Source: Pseudochelatococcus contaminans
GTDB lineage: Bacteria > Pseudomonadota > Alphaproteobacteria > Rhizobiales > Beijerinckiaceae
DNA: 64,000 nucleotides
Direction of reading: 5' to 3'
Assembly: GCF_014195635.1 (NCBI RefSeq)
Contig: NZ_JACICC010000006.1
Location: 124,001-188,000, forward strand
Shown here piece by piece: positions 1 through 8,458 of this stretch. Under the pieces are notes generated by a model that worked only from the letters and a program-made list of their open reading frames with translations, was not told the DNA's origin and did no database searches. How positions within the stretch are numbered: the first letter of the stretch is position 1; each line of letters opens with the position of its first letter. A program made the position numbers and the translations under genes.

Positions 1-231
1 TCCGGGGCCGCAGCTACCGGCGCAGACGGCCAGCTTGCCGGTGATTGCGGCTTCTGCTCCGGCGGCGAATGCGGCGGTTTCCTCGTGGCGAACGTGCATC
101 CATTCAATGCGGCCCTGCCGGTGGAGGCTGTCGTTGAGGCCGTTGAGGCTGTCGCCCGTCACACCCCAGATGCGCTTCACGCCGGCATCGGCGAGCGTTT
201 CAGCGATAAGATCGGCAATGGTGATGGACAC
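1..231 (-). CDS. poxB: Ubiquinone-dependent pyruvate dehydrogenase PoxB, N-terminal part (runs off the window)
   Basis: Only the first 77 codons lie in the window; the gene continues beyond base 1. The translated N-terminus carries the PoxB signature of the TPP-binding Pyr domain: [16 protein letters not shown] near residue 17, then [14 protein letters not shown] and CAGSCGPG, close to E. coli PoxB as I remember it. The family decarboxylates pyruvate to acetate and CO2 and passes electrons to ubiquinone at the membrane. The start is GTG at 231, with AGGGAGA about seven bases upstream; no in-frame ATG fits better. A related TPP enzyme such as acetolactate synthase is possible, but the motif wording favours PoxB. 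Confidence 0.88.
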   Translation of the reverse strand, partial: MSITIADLIAETLADAGVKRIWGVTGDSLNGLNDSLHRQGRIEWMHVRHEETAAFAAGAEAAITGKLAVCAGSCGPG

Positions 232-607
232 GGCGGGTCTCCCTTCGGACGCTTGATGTCACCGTAGCCGATGACAAGGATGATCGCATATCGCAATGTG
301 TAAAGATTATAAAGACCCATATGATGTTTGTGCGACATAATAATTAAATCATTTTTCGCCTTGCGCTCCAATCATCAACGAAATTGCATTTTCTTGCAGC
401 GCTTGATCGCTTTATTCAGTGAATGGATACATTTTTGTCGTGGATATAATTCATTCGATATGACTGACAGGCGTCTATTTATTTGTATGGGCAATAAATG
501 AATTAATCGAAATTTGTCATCCTTTTGACATTGCTTTGCATGGTATTGGCGTGCTGCATATGACACGGCAATTTGCGGATTCATGGCAGACGGAAGGACA
601 TCGACTC
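232..607. other. AT-rich divergent intergenic region
   Basis: This 376-base spacer separates poxB (minus) from the cupin-mqo operon (plus) and must hold both promoters. It is clearly richer in A and T than the genes around it. A TTGACA hexamer occurs near 524, but I could not pair it with a well-spaced -10 box. I see no convincing ORF, repeat or structured RNA. Confidence 0.5.
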
Positions 608-1003
608 ATGATCAGATGCGTCAGAATGTGGACGGGCGAGGATGGCAATTCCCTGTTCGAGGAAGGAACGATCGCTCTTTCCGAGGGCGAGCGGGGGGAT
701 TTCATCGGCAAGGCCTTTGCGGCCAAGACCATCTCATTCCGTGAAACCAGCGCCGGCGGCTCCTTCGAATGGCATCAGGACCCGGAGCCGCGCTATGTGA
801 TCACGCTGTCCGGCGTGCTGGAGTTCGAGACCAAATCTGGCGCGACCTTCACCATCCGGCCCGGCGACATCCTGATCGCGCAGGACAATTCCGGCACCGG
901 GCATAAATGGCGGCTGATCGGCAGCGATCCGTGGCGGCGGGCTTATGTCGTCTATGAAGATGGCACGGACCTCGGTTTCGTGCCTGCCGGATCGGCCGGT
1001 TGA
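608..1003 (+). CDS. Small cupin-domain protein upstream of mqo
   Basis: A 131-residue single-domain cupin. The core is visible as FEWHQDPEPRYVITLSG (first cupin motif, residues about 50-66) and RPGDILIAQD followed by GHKW (second motif, about 78-98). The function is not known: family members range from metal-binding sensors to small enzymes. I chose ATG 608 because GGAAGGA lies about ten bases upstream; an in-frame ATG at 536 has no ribosome site. The stop is only 18 bases before mqo, so the two are probably co-transcribed. No signal peptide is seen, so it should be cytoplasmic. Confidence 0.75.
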   Translation: MIRCVRMWTGEDGNSLFEEGTIALSEGERGDFIGKAFAAKTISFRETSAGGSFEWHQDPEPRYVITLSGVLEFETKSGATFTIRPGDILIAQDNSGTGHKWRLIGSDPWRRAYVVYEDGTDLGFVPAGSAG

Positions 1004-1021
1004 TTGCGCGGAGGGGCCGTC

Positions 1022-2518
1022 ATGTCGAATTCTTCCATAGATAATACAGATGTTGTCCTCATCGGCGCTGGCATCATGAGCGCCACGCTGGGCACTTTTC
1101 TTAAAGAGCTGCAGCCTGATTTATCCATCGCCATGTATGAGCGGCTGGGCGATTGTGGCCAGGAAAGTTCCAACTCGTGGAACAACGCCGGCACCGGCCA
1201 CGCCGCAAATTGCGAGATGAATTACACGCCCCAGCGCGCCGATGGCAGTGTCGATATTTCCGAGGCGCTGGAGGTCAATACCGAATTCGATATTTCGCGC
1301 CAGCTCTGGGCTTATCTGGTGCGCCAGGGCGCGATTCCGGACCCGCGCGCCTTTATTCACCCTTGCCCGCATATGAGCTTTGTGTGGGGAGACGAAAACG
1401 TCGCGTTTCTCCGCACCCGCTTCAACGAGATGTCCGCGCACCACTGCTATCATGGCATGGAATTCAGTGACGATCCGGCGCAGATCGCGCAATGGGCGCC
1501 GCTGATCATGGAAGGGCGGGCGCCCGGCGAAAAGGTGGCGGCGACACGCATCATCACCGGAACGGACGTGGACTACGGGTCGCTGACGCATTTGCTCGTC
1601 GCGCAGCTTCAGGCCCGCACGGGCTTTGCGGTTCACTATAACCAGCAGGTGGTGGGGCTTCAGCGCGAAGCGGACGGGCGCTGGCGCGTGACCGTGGAAA
1701 ACAATTCCGACAAATCGCGGCAGAGCGTCTCGGCGAAGTTTGTCTTTATCGGTGCCGGCGGCGACGCCATCGACTTGCTTCAGATGTCCGGGATTCCGGA
1801 AGGGCGCGGCTTCGGCGGCTTTCCGGTGAGCGGCATCTGGTTGCGCTGCGATGTCGATGCCGTCAGCGAGCGTCACCATGCGAAGGTTTACGGCAAGGCA
1901 GCGAGCGGTTCTCCGCCGATGTCCGTGCCGCATCTGGACACCCGCATCATCGGTGGCAAGAAATCGCTGCTTTTCGGGCCTTATGCGGGCTTCTCGACCA
2001 AGTTTCTCAAGCAGGGCTCACTGCTCGATCTGTTCGAATCCATCACGCTCTCCAACATTACCCCGCTGCTGGATGTGGCAAAGGACAACCTGAAACTGAC
2101 CGAGTATCTGATCGGGCAGGTTCTGCAAAGTCCATCGCACCAGTTCGGCGTCCTGAAGCAGTTTTTCCCGAATGCCGCGCCGGATGACTGGGCCAAAGCG
2201 GTGGCTGGCCAGCGTGTGCAGATCATCAAGCCAGATCACCGGGGCGGCGGCGCGCTTGAGTTCGGAACCGAGCTGGTGCCGGCGGGCGATAAATCGCTGG
2301 TCGCGCTGCTCGGAGCATCGCCGGGAGCCTCGACGGCGGCGTTCATCGCCGTGAAGGTGCTCGAAGCCTGCTTCGACGATCACCTCACCGATGACGGCTG
2401 GTTGCCGGCGCTCAAGCGCATCATCCCCACTTACGGAATCGACCTTAAAACCGATGCGCAAGCCTGCGCCCGCGCGCGGGCGGAGACGGCGGCGGTCCTC
2501 AAGATCGACAATATCTGA
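1022..2518 (+). CDS. mqo: Malate:quinone oxidoreductase
   Basis: A 498-residue FAD enzyme that oxidises malate to oxaloacetate and feeds the quinone pool at the inner face of the membrane. The N-terminus has the dinucleotide-binding motif VVLIGAGIMSATLG, then YERLGDCGQESSNSWNNAGT, a typical Mqo sequence. C-terminal LVALLGASPGASTAA is also characteristic, and the length fits the family. The start is ATG 1022, with GGAGGGG eight bases upstream; a TTG at 1004 is in frame but lies before that site. It follows the cupin gene by 18 bases and converges on the phospholipase gene, whose stop is 12 bases beyond. Confidence 0.93.
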   Translation: MSNSSIDNTDVVLIGAGIMSATLGTFLKELQPDLSIAMYERLGDCGQESSNSWNNAGTGHAANCEMNYTPQRADGSVDISEALEVNTEFDISRQLWAYLVRQGAIPDPRAFIHPCPHMSFVWGDENVAFLRTRFNEMSAHHCYHGMEFSDDPAQIAQWAPLIMEGRAPGEKVAATRIITGTDVDYGSLTHLLVAQLQARTGFAVHYNQQVVGLQREADGRWRVTVENNSDKSRQSVSAKFVFIGAGGDAIDLLQMSGIPEGRGFGGFPVSGIWLRCDVDAVSERHHAKVYGKAASGSPPMSVPHLDTRIIGGKKSLLFGPYAGFSTKFLKQGSLLDLFESITLSNITPLLDVAKDNLKLTEYLIGQVLQSPSHQFGVLKQFFPNAAPDDWAKAVAGQRVQIIKPDHRGGGALEFGTELVPAGDKSLVALLGASPGASTAAFIAVKVLEACFDDHLTDDGWLPALKRIIPTYGIDLKTDAQACARARAETAAVLKIDNI

Positions 2519-2530
2519 GGCCGCTAAAGG

Positions 2531-4072
2531 TTATCGGTCGGCCTTATGTGAATCGTATTTGCGAGAACGGTGGAAGTGGTTTTTCAGCCACTCCCACCCT
2601 TTGAAGAGTCCACGTTTCGTCGTGCTCTCGAACATCTCGTCGGGGCCGTTCGGATCAAGGATTTCGTTCTCGGCGAGCCATTCTTCGAAATCGGAAAGTT
2701 CCGGAATCCGATAGGGCAGGAGGCTGCGACCGCCGCCTCGCAATGCCTCGACCGTTGCGATCAGTGAACCTGTTTCCGCCAGTTTTCGGGTCACATCCGC
2801 CGGGTCGACGCCCAGATGCTCCGCCATCAGATCATCTCGCAGGGCGGCGATGTCATCATGCAGATGGCTGTTGCCCGGCTCATCCGCCGCAAGGATCACG
2901 TCGCATTCGCTATCGAGCCGCATCGAGCGGTTGTTGAAATTCGACGACCCCAGCCGCAGCACGTCATCGTCGACCACCATCACCTTGGCGTGGGCGTAGA
3001 TCGGCTCGCCGCTCGCGGTCTGCGGGTGGTAGATCCGCAGCCGTCCGTGGCGGTCGATGTGCTGCAAGGCCTCCACCAGTTTCGCCCGTGCGGTGTCCAT
3101 CGCCAGCGGCTCAAGCCAGCCCTGCGCCGAATGCGGCGTCACGATAACGATCTCCGGCGGATTTTCCTCCGCAAGACGCTCGGCAATCGCACGGGCGATC
3201 CTGCGTGAGGCGAAGTACTGGCTTTCCGCATAGATCATCCGCTTCGCACGGCCGATCATATCCACCCATGCGGCCTCGATCTCATGCACAGGCTCCTGCT
3301 CATCCATCTCGGGGATGGTGCGTGCGATACCCAGGCGGACATCGGTGAAACTCGGTTTCAGCCTCTCGGGCCAGCAGTCGTGGCAGTCGCTGCAGGGCTG
3401 TAAACTTTCGCCCGTCGCGACCTGCCAGCGCGCTCTCGCCAGATCGCCGATGGCCCGCGCGGCGTCGCCGTCGAATGCGCTGGTCGCGTCATGCCAGGGG
3501 CCTTGAGGCCGTCCGCTCGGGCTGACACGGCGCGGGTCGTCATCAAGATGCTCGCGCGTGTCCCAACGCTGCATCGTCAGGTCGATCCCGCCGCAGAAGG
3601 CAATGCTGTCGTCGATGACCACGATCTTCTGATGATGCGATCCCGCCAGCGGGTGCTTTGCGTCCAGCCTCAACGTGATACGTGGATGCGCCTTCCAGCG
3701 CAGGATGGTGAAAATCGTATTGCCGCGCAGCATGGTCTTGAGAGCGCCCGTGTCCCAGCGCAGCAACCGGATTTCGAGCGAGGGTGTCCGGTCCGCAAGC
3801 CAGAGTATGAAGTCCCCCAGCCGTTCAGGTCCGCCGTCGTCACTGTTGCCGAAGCTGATCCGGGTGTCGAAATCCCAACCGACGAGCGTGATCGCATGCC
3901 GCGCCTGCAGAAGCGCCTTGCGGAGCGATATGAAATAGTCCGCCCCGTCGACGACAAACGCGAACCGGCGGGCTGTTTCCACCCGCCAGCAGTTCTCACC
4001 CGGATTCAATAAACGATGTTCGGACATGGCCTCTCGCACCGCGATCCCGCTGGCTGATAACGCTTTTTTCAT
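2531..4072 (-). CDS. Phospholipase D / cardiolipin synthase-like protein
   Basis: A 513-residue protein with two HKD phosphodiesterase motifs: H147-x-K149 with D154, and H361-x-K363 with D368, each followed by the usual GG or GSSN(F) segment. Two such motifs form one active site in the PLD superfamily, acting on phosphatidyl groups. No signal peptide or obvious membrane span is seen, so it differs from the membrane-anchored Cls enzymes. A short cysteine cluster, CSDCHDC (residues 227-233), sits between the two halves and is unexpected. Its 3' end lies tail to tail with mqo; a six-base inverted repeat, AGGCCG/CGGCCT, spans 2518-2544 there. An internal ATG (4027) is an alternative start. Confidence 0.85.
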   Translation of the reverse strand: MKKALSASGIAVREAMSEHRLLNPGENCWRVETARRFAFVVDGADYFISLRKALLQARHAITLVGWDFDTRISFGNSDDGGPERLGDFILWLADRTPSLEIRLLRWDTGALKTMLRGNTIFTILRWKAHPRITLRLDAKHPLAGSHHQKIVVIDDSIAFCGGIDLTMQRWDTREHLDDDPRRVSPSGRPQGPWHDATSAFDGDAARAIGDLARARWQVATGESLQPCSDCHDCWPERLKPSFTDVRLGIARTIPEMDEQEPVHEIEAAWVDMIGRAKRMIYAESQYFASRRIARAIAERLAEENPPEIVIVTPHSAQGWLEPLAMDTARAKLVEALQHIDRHGRLRIYHPQTASGEPIYAHAKVMVVDDDVLRLGSSNFNNRSMRLDSECDVILAADEPGNSHLHDDIAALRDDLMAEHLGVDPADVTRKLAETGSLIATVEALRGGGRSLLPYRIPELSDFEEWLAENEILDPNGPDEMFESTTKRGLFKGWEWLKNHFHRSRKYDSHKADR

Positions 4073-4205
4073 CGCGGAGTTCCCCGAGAAGGCGGCATCC
4101 GGAATGTCATTCTAGTCCGCTGTGTTTCCCGGGGCTTGCCTCGGCTGCAATCGCTGCCGCCGCTTGGTGTCGGCAGGCCTAATCGATTGCTTTAAAGGGC
4201 ACAAC

Positions 4206-5348
4206 ATGCGAAACAGAAGGTTCAACTTACGTGCAACTGTTTGCGCGCACCAGTTCGAGAGTGACCATTTCGTGTCAATGGAAAAGATACCGGGGCTACA
4301 GTTAGATCCAGCGCCGGAGGTAACGGTGCTGCGAGAACAATACGCTCTGGCTAAACTTGAGCTGGAGGCTTTGCGCTCCGCCCGGCTTGTCGAACAACAG
4401 AGCCTGCTCAAACTAGCCGAACAGCTTGATGCGCTCGTGCGTTCGTCATCAGAGGTGCGTTACAGGGTCAACGCCGACTGGAGCGAGCTTGCTCAATTGA
4501 ACGGCGGCGGCTTCATCCCCGACAATACCCAGACCAACAAACAGTGGATCGAGTTGTATATTCCTGCGGAGCATCAGGAGCGGGTGCGGGCGGAAATCCG
4601 CCGGGCCGTCGCCGCGAAGGATACATACAACATCGAGCATACGGTCAACAGGGTCGACGGCACCATCGGCTGGGCATCGTCGCGGGCCGTGCCTTTGTTT
4701 GACGAAAATGGCGAGATTGAGAGCTGGATGGGGGCTGCGTCCGACATCACGGCGCGGAAAACGTCAGAGGAAGCCCAGCGGCTGCTCAATGCCGAGCTGG
4801 CCCACCGCATGAAGAACACGTTGACCATCGTGCAGGCCATCGTAGGGCAGACCTTGCGCGCGTCTTCCTCGGTGGAAAGTGCAACTCAGGTCATCAACGA
4901 CCGCTTGCAAGCGCTGGCCAGCGCGCAGGATATTCTGACCCAGACCGAGTTCGTCGAGGCGGATACGCGCGAGATCGTCGAAGCCGCGCTTGCCGCGCAT
5001 AAGCATGCCCACCGGCGGGTGGAAATCGTCGGTGATGCCTACCGATTGACCCCGCAGCAGGCGCTAGGGCTTTCTCTCTCAATTCATGAACTCGCCACCA
5101 ACGCCATTAAATACGGCTCGCTGTCCAACGAGAAGGGCAGGGTGTCTATCAGCTGGCGGCAGGCCCGCGGATTGTTCGAGTTCCAGTGGGTCGAAAGCGA
5201 GGGGCCGGCGGTTACGATGCCGGAGCGGCGCAGCTTTGGGTCAAAGCTCATCGAACGCGTTGCAGCGGGTTATTTCGGCGGCGAAGCCTTGCTCGATTTC
5301 AAGTCCGAAGGACTACGTTTCACCCTGCGCGCCGGCACCAACGCTTAA
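4206..5348 (+). CDS. PAS-domain HWE-family sensor histidine kinase
   Basis: About 380 residues: a short helical segment, a PAS/PAC domain (YRVNADWSELAQLNGGGF to GAASDITARK), then an HWE kinase core. The phosphoacceptor is H200 in AELAHRMKN, the ATP domain has HELATNAIKYGSLS (H294), and W328-V-E completes the family-defining WxE motif. No membrane span is visible, so it is likely a cytoplasmic light, redox or ligand sensor. HWE kinases often feed the general stress pathway in alphaproteobacteria, but no response regulator is adjacent. Start 4206 has AAAGGG seven bases upstream; ATG 4278 is a possible later start that would drop 24 residues. Confidence 0.85.
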   Translation: MRNRRFNLRATVCAHQFESDHFVSMEKIPGLQLDPAPEVTVLREQYALAKLELEALRSARLVEQQSLLKLAEQLDALVRSSSEVRYRVNADWSELAQLNGGGFIPDNTQTNKQWIELYIPAEHQERVRAEIRRAVAAKDTYNIEHTVNRVDGTIGWASSRAVPLFDENGEIESWMGAASDITARKTSEEAQRLLNAELAHRMKNTLTIVQAIVGQTLRASSSVESATQVINDRLQALASAQDILTQTEFVEADTREIVEAALAAHKHAHRRVEIVGDAYRLTPQQALGLSLSIHELATNAIKYGSLSNEKGRVSISWRQARGLFEFQWVESEGPAVTMPERRSFGSKLIERVAAGYFGGEALLDFKSEGLRFTLRAGTNA

Positions 5349-5381
5349 GTGGCAGTCAGCCGGTCTGGGTCATGGCGTTAG

Positions 5382-6392
5382 TTACCGTGCGAGAAGTTCG
5401 GTTATCGCGCTTTCAATAACCTTGGTGTCGGCGTCGTTCAGGCCCTCACCGGCGACATGGCCCCAGTGCGATTCAAGAACCCGCAGTTCCGCCTTGGGTA
5501 TTCGTCGGGCTTCATCAGCCGCATCCTCTACGGGAAAATATAAATCGCTCGATGATGGCATGATGATCGTATCTGCCCGGATTGCCGAAAGCGCCTTATC
5601 GAGATCGCCGCGGTAGAGGGCGTTGGCGCTGATGTCCGCGTGCTGGCCCATCCAGAGTTGAGCAAGCAGATTGTTGGCGTCGCGTTTCAGGAACCAGCCT
5701 TCCCAGAAGTCGATCAGGAAATCATCGAGGGACGCATAGCCGAGCGCGCTTTCGTCCAGCCGCTCGCGAAAGAACGCCTGCGAAAAGCCCCATGCCGCGT
5801 AAATGCGGGCAGCGACACGCAGACCGCGCTGCGGCTGCTGTGTGTAAAAACCCTCTCTGAAATCCGCGTCCAGTTCAATGGCCGCGCGCACGCTGTCGAA
5901 GAATAGATGGAAGTGGCGGGAGGTGCGGGCCGCACTCTGGAACGTGAAGAGACGCTCCACTTTGTCCGGAAACGCCGAGGCCCATTCGAACGCTTGCGCA
6001 CCGCCCAGTGACCAGCCAATGGCGAGATTGATCCGGTCGATGCCGAACTTCTCGGTCAGCAGCCGATGTTGCTGCACCACGTTGTCGTGGATGGTGACAT
6101 GCGGAAAACGGCTTCCGTCATGCGGCGCCGGGGTGTTGCTCGGCGAGCTGGATAGCCCGTTGCCGAACGCATCTGGCACAATGATGAAGTATTTATCAGG
6201 ATCGAGCGCATGACCCGTCCCGATCAGCCACGCCGCATCGTCATGCGTCGCTGCAAACGATGTCGGATAGATAATGGCATTGTCCTTGGCGGCATTGAGC
6301 GTGCCAAAGGTCTTGTAAGCGAGCACGGCGTTGCGAATACAGCGCTTCGACTGCAGGTGAACGTCACCAAGATCGAGAATCTCGTAAGTCAT
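5382..6392 (-). CDS. MetX-like alpha/beta hydrolase (homoserine O-acetyltransferase family)
   Basis: A 336-residue alpha/beta-hydrolase with the long insertion typical of homoserine acyltransferases. The nucleophile elbow is GWSLGG (S128) where true MetX proteins usually have GGSMGG; D283 and H312 (WGHVAG) complete a plausible triad. It may acylate a different substrate or act as a hydrolase, so I do not assign MetX activity. It is divergent from a TetR regulator across 159 bases holding three related palindromes, which suggests it is that regulator's target. No signal peptide. Confidence 0.75.
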   Translation of the reverse strand: MTYEILDLGDVHLQSKRCIRNAVLAYKTFGTLNAAKDNAIIYPTSFAATHDDAAWLIGTGHALDPDKYFIIVPDAFGNGLSSSPSNTPAPHDGSRFPHVTIHDNVVQQHRLLTEKFGIDRINLAIGWSLGGAQAFEWASAFPDKVERLFTFQSAARTSRHFHLFFDSVRAAIELDADFREGFYTQQPQRGLRVAARIYAAWGFSQAFFRERLDESALGYASLDDFLIDFWEGWFLKRDANNLLAQLWMGQHADISANALYRGDLDKALSAIRADTIIMPSSSDLYFPVEDAADEARRIPKAELRVLESHWGHVAGEGLNDADTKVIESAITELLAR

Positions 6393-6469
6393 ACAGTCAG
6401 CCTTATTTTATGCTCAACCGCGAGGCGCTGCCTGAGGCAGACTGGACATGGCCTCCAGCGCTCGCTAAT

Positions 6470-6486
6470 GCATACGCAGCGTATGC
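6470..6486. promoter_or_regulatory. Operator palindrome 1 (perfect)
   Basis: GCATACGCAGCGTATGC is a perfect 8+1+8 inverted repeat midway between the divergent MetX-like and TetR genes. It is the best of three related sites and defines the apparent consensus. Autoregulation by the adjacent TetR protein is inferred from position and symmetry. Confidence 0.7.
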
Positions 6487-6497
6487 CAGTGATATTA

Positions 6498-6514
6498 GGA
6501 TACGCTACGTATGT
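6498..6514. promoter_or_regulatory. Operator palindrome 2 (degenerate)
   Basis: GGATACGCTACGTATGT matches the perfect site at 13 of 17 positions, and the inner ATACG/CGTAT arms are intact. Its centre is 28 bases from that of site 1. Confidence 0.55.
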
Positions 6515-6520
6515 CAATTG

Positions 6521-6537
6521 GCATGCGCAACGTATGC
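6521..6537. promoter_or_regulatory. Operator palindrome 3 (near-perfect)
   Basis: GCATGCGCAACGTATGC matches the perfect site at 15 of 17 positions, with its centre 23 bases from that of site 2. It ends 15 bases before the preferred TetR start and covers an earlier ATG at 6534, which argues for the later start. Confidence 0.6.
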
Positions 6538-6551
6538 AAATGAGGGCCGGG

Positions 6552-7145
6552 ATGACACGCAGGGCGCGCAGCGACATGATCGAGGAAACCCGGGGCAAGC
6601 TGATCGAGGCTGCGCGGCGGGCTTTCGGTGAAGAGGGTTATGCCGGGACGTCGATGGATACGTTCACAGCATCTGCCGGCCTCACGCGCGGGGCGCTGTA
6701 TCACCATTTCGGTGATAAAAAGGGCTTGCTGCTCGCGGTCGCGGAAACAATCGATGCGGAAATGGACCTGCGGCTGGCGGCGATCACGGAGAGCGACCCG
6801 GATATCTGGCGGGGGTTCTTGCACCGTTGCCGTGCCTATCTGGAGATGGCGCTTGAACCGGAGATCCAGCGCATCGTGCTGCGCGATGCGCCCTCAGTGC
6901 TGGGAGCGGCCTACACTCAAGCCAGCCAACGGCAATGTTTGACATCGCTTGCAGAGATTTTGTCCCGGTTGATGGCGCAAGGTGTCATCGACCAAGGTGA
7001 TCCCGATATCATCGCCCGGCTCATCAACGGAGCCTTGGTCGAAGCTGCTCTCTGGATCGGGGAGGGGGATGCGCCGGAGGGGCGCTTCGCCAGCGTCGCG
7101 CGCAATGTCGAACGCTTGCTCTCCGGCCTGAAAGCGAGGCATTGA
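6552..7145 (+). CDS. TetR-family transcriptional regulator
   Basis: About 197 residues. The N-terminal helix-turn-helix is clear: AARRAFGEEGYAGTSMDTF followed by AGLTRGALYHHFGDKKGLL. The ligand domain is typical in size and unassigned. ATG 6552 has GAGGG upstream with fair spacing; in-frame ATGs at 6540 and 6534 are possible, but the latter overlaps operator 3. It probably represses itself and the divergent MetX-like gene. A 13-base triplicate repeat begins inside its stop codon. Confidence 0.88.
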   Translation: MTRRARSDMIEETRGKLIEAARRAFGEEGYAGTSMDTFTASAGLTRGALYHHFGDKKGLLLAVAETIDAEMDLRLAAITESDPDIWRGFLHRCRAYLEMALEPEIQRIVLRDAPSVLGAAYTQASQRQCLTSLAEILSRLMAQGVIDQGDPDIIARLINGALVEAALWIGEGDAPEGRFASVARNVERLLSGLKARH

Positions 7146-7182
7146 AACGCGTATTGGAAACACGTCTTGGAAACGCGTATTG
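7144..7182. repeat. Three tandem copies of a 13-base unit
   Basis: GAAACGCGTATTG, GAAACACGTCTTG and GAAACGCGTATTG follow one another without a gap. The first and third are identical; the middle differs at two positions. The array starts within the TetR stop codon and ends two bases before the 3' end of the converging MFS gene. Confidence 0.85.
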
Positions 7183-7184
7183 GC

Positions 7185-8411
7185 TCATCCGGGCTGCTTG
7201 TTGGTTTGCCCAGGTTCCATTGCGGCTATGTTCTGCCGCTCCTGACGCGTGTCGAGCCAGCCGCTCCATAAGGTCAGCAGCAGGCCGCCGCTCACCATGA
7301 TCGCGCCAACCCACGGTGTTGCCCCCAGCCCCAGCCGAGACTCCGCGACCAGCCCGCCTAGGATCGCACCGAGAGCGATGCCGGCATTCGCAGCCGAGAC
7401 GTTGATCGTGGAGGCAATGTCCACGTTCGCTGGCCGGTAGCGTGTAGCGAGTTGCACCACATAGAGCGCCAGCCCCGGCACGTTGCAGAACATCAACGCG
7501 CCAAGCACGCCAAGCGTCAGGATCGAACCAATAGCGGACGGGGCCGTGAAGGTGAAGATCAGCAGCACCGCCGCCTGCGCGCCGAGCATTGCAGCCAGCG
7601 CTGGCACCAGCTTTTTGTCCGATACCCTGCCGCCGAGGAAATTACCGACGATGACCGACATCCCGTAGAGTGACAACATCCACGCGACCCCATTCGGCCC
7701 AAAGCCGGTGATGTCGGTGAGAATGGCGGGAAGGTAGGCAAAGGTAACGAAGGTGCCGCCCCAGGCGCAGAAGTTCATGCCGAAAGCGATCAGCAGGCGT
7801 CCGCTGCCAAGAACGCGGATCTGTTCGACGAGGCTGCCAGCCGGCGCGATATCGATGTCCCGAGGTAATGTGGCGGCCATGGTGATCAGCGATGCAAGAC
7901 CGATAGCCGCGACAAACCAATAGGCCATCGGCCAGCCCAGGCGTTGGCCAATGACGGTCGCAATTGGCACACCGGCCGCGACCGCAATTGTCAGACCGCT
8001 GAAGACAATGGCGACCGCCGATGCCCTTCGATCATCCGAAACGAAGCTCGCAGCGATGGCCGCGCCAACACCGAAAAAGATGCCGTGCGGCAGCGCCGAG
8101 AGCACGCGCATGGCAATGAGGAACGAGTAGCTCGTGCTGAGAGCAGCGGCGGCGTTGGCGGCGATGAACAAAGCCATGACCGCCAACATGAGTGTTTTGC
8201 GTGAAAGGCGTCCGGTCAGAGCTGCGAGAATCGGCGAGCCGAAGCTGACGCCCAGCGCATAACCGCTGACAACCAGACCGGCCCGGGTGAGGCTAATCCC
8301 GAAGTCGTCGGCGATCTGCGGTAGAACGCCGACGCTCGCATATTCGGTGGTGCCGATAGCGAAGCCGCCGATCATCATGGATAGCAAGGCGGGCAATCTG
8401 CTCGTGCTCAA
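7185..8411 (-). CDS. MFS transporter, DHA1-type exporter
   Basis: A 408-residue polytopic protein with about twelve hydrophobic segments. It opens with GGFAIGTTEYASVGVLPQIA and has RVLSALPHGIFFGVG, features of the AraJ/YdhP-like drug and sugar efflux group. The substrate is not predictable. The start appears to be TTG (8411) with AGGA about nine bases upstream; no upstream ATG is in frame. It is a clear paralogue of the MFS gene at 9335-10519, separated from it by an aldo/keto reductase on the same strand, so the three may form one transcription unit. Confidence 0.85.
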   Translation of the reverse strand: MSTSRLPALLSMMIGGFAIGTTEYASVGVLPQIADDFGISLTRAGLVVSGYALGVSFGSPILAALTGRLSRKTLMLAVMALFIAANAAAALSTSYSFLIAMRVLSALPHGIFFGVGAAIAASFVSDDRRASAVAIVFSGLTIAVAAGVPIATVIGQRLGWPMAYWFVAAIGLASLITMAATLPRDIDIAPAGSLVEQIRVLGSGRLLIAFGMNFCAWGGTFVTFAYLPAILTDITGFGPNGVAWMLSLYGMSVIVGNFLGGRVSDKKLVPALAAMLGAQAAVLLIFTFTAPSAIGSILTLGVLGALMFCNVPGLALYVVQLATRYRPANVDIASTINVSAANAGIALGAILGGLVAESRLGLGATPWVGAIMVSGGLLLTLWSGWLDTRQERQNIAAMEPGQTNKQPG

Positions 8412-8458
8412 AACCGGTGTCCTTTTGCAGCTTTGAATCTGGCGGCGCTATGGGGGTG

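Noticed and set aside
1121-1933. 270-residue minus-strand frame inside mqo
   Set aside because: Composition typical of a reverse-strand shadow, and mqo coding on the plus strand is certain.
2518-2544. Bidirectional terminator between mqo and the phospholipase D gene
   Set aside because: Only a six-base stem with a 15-base loop and no T-run on either strand.
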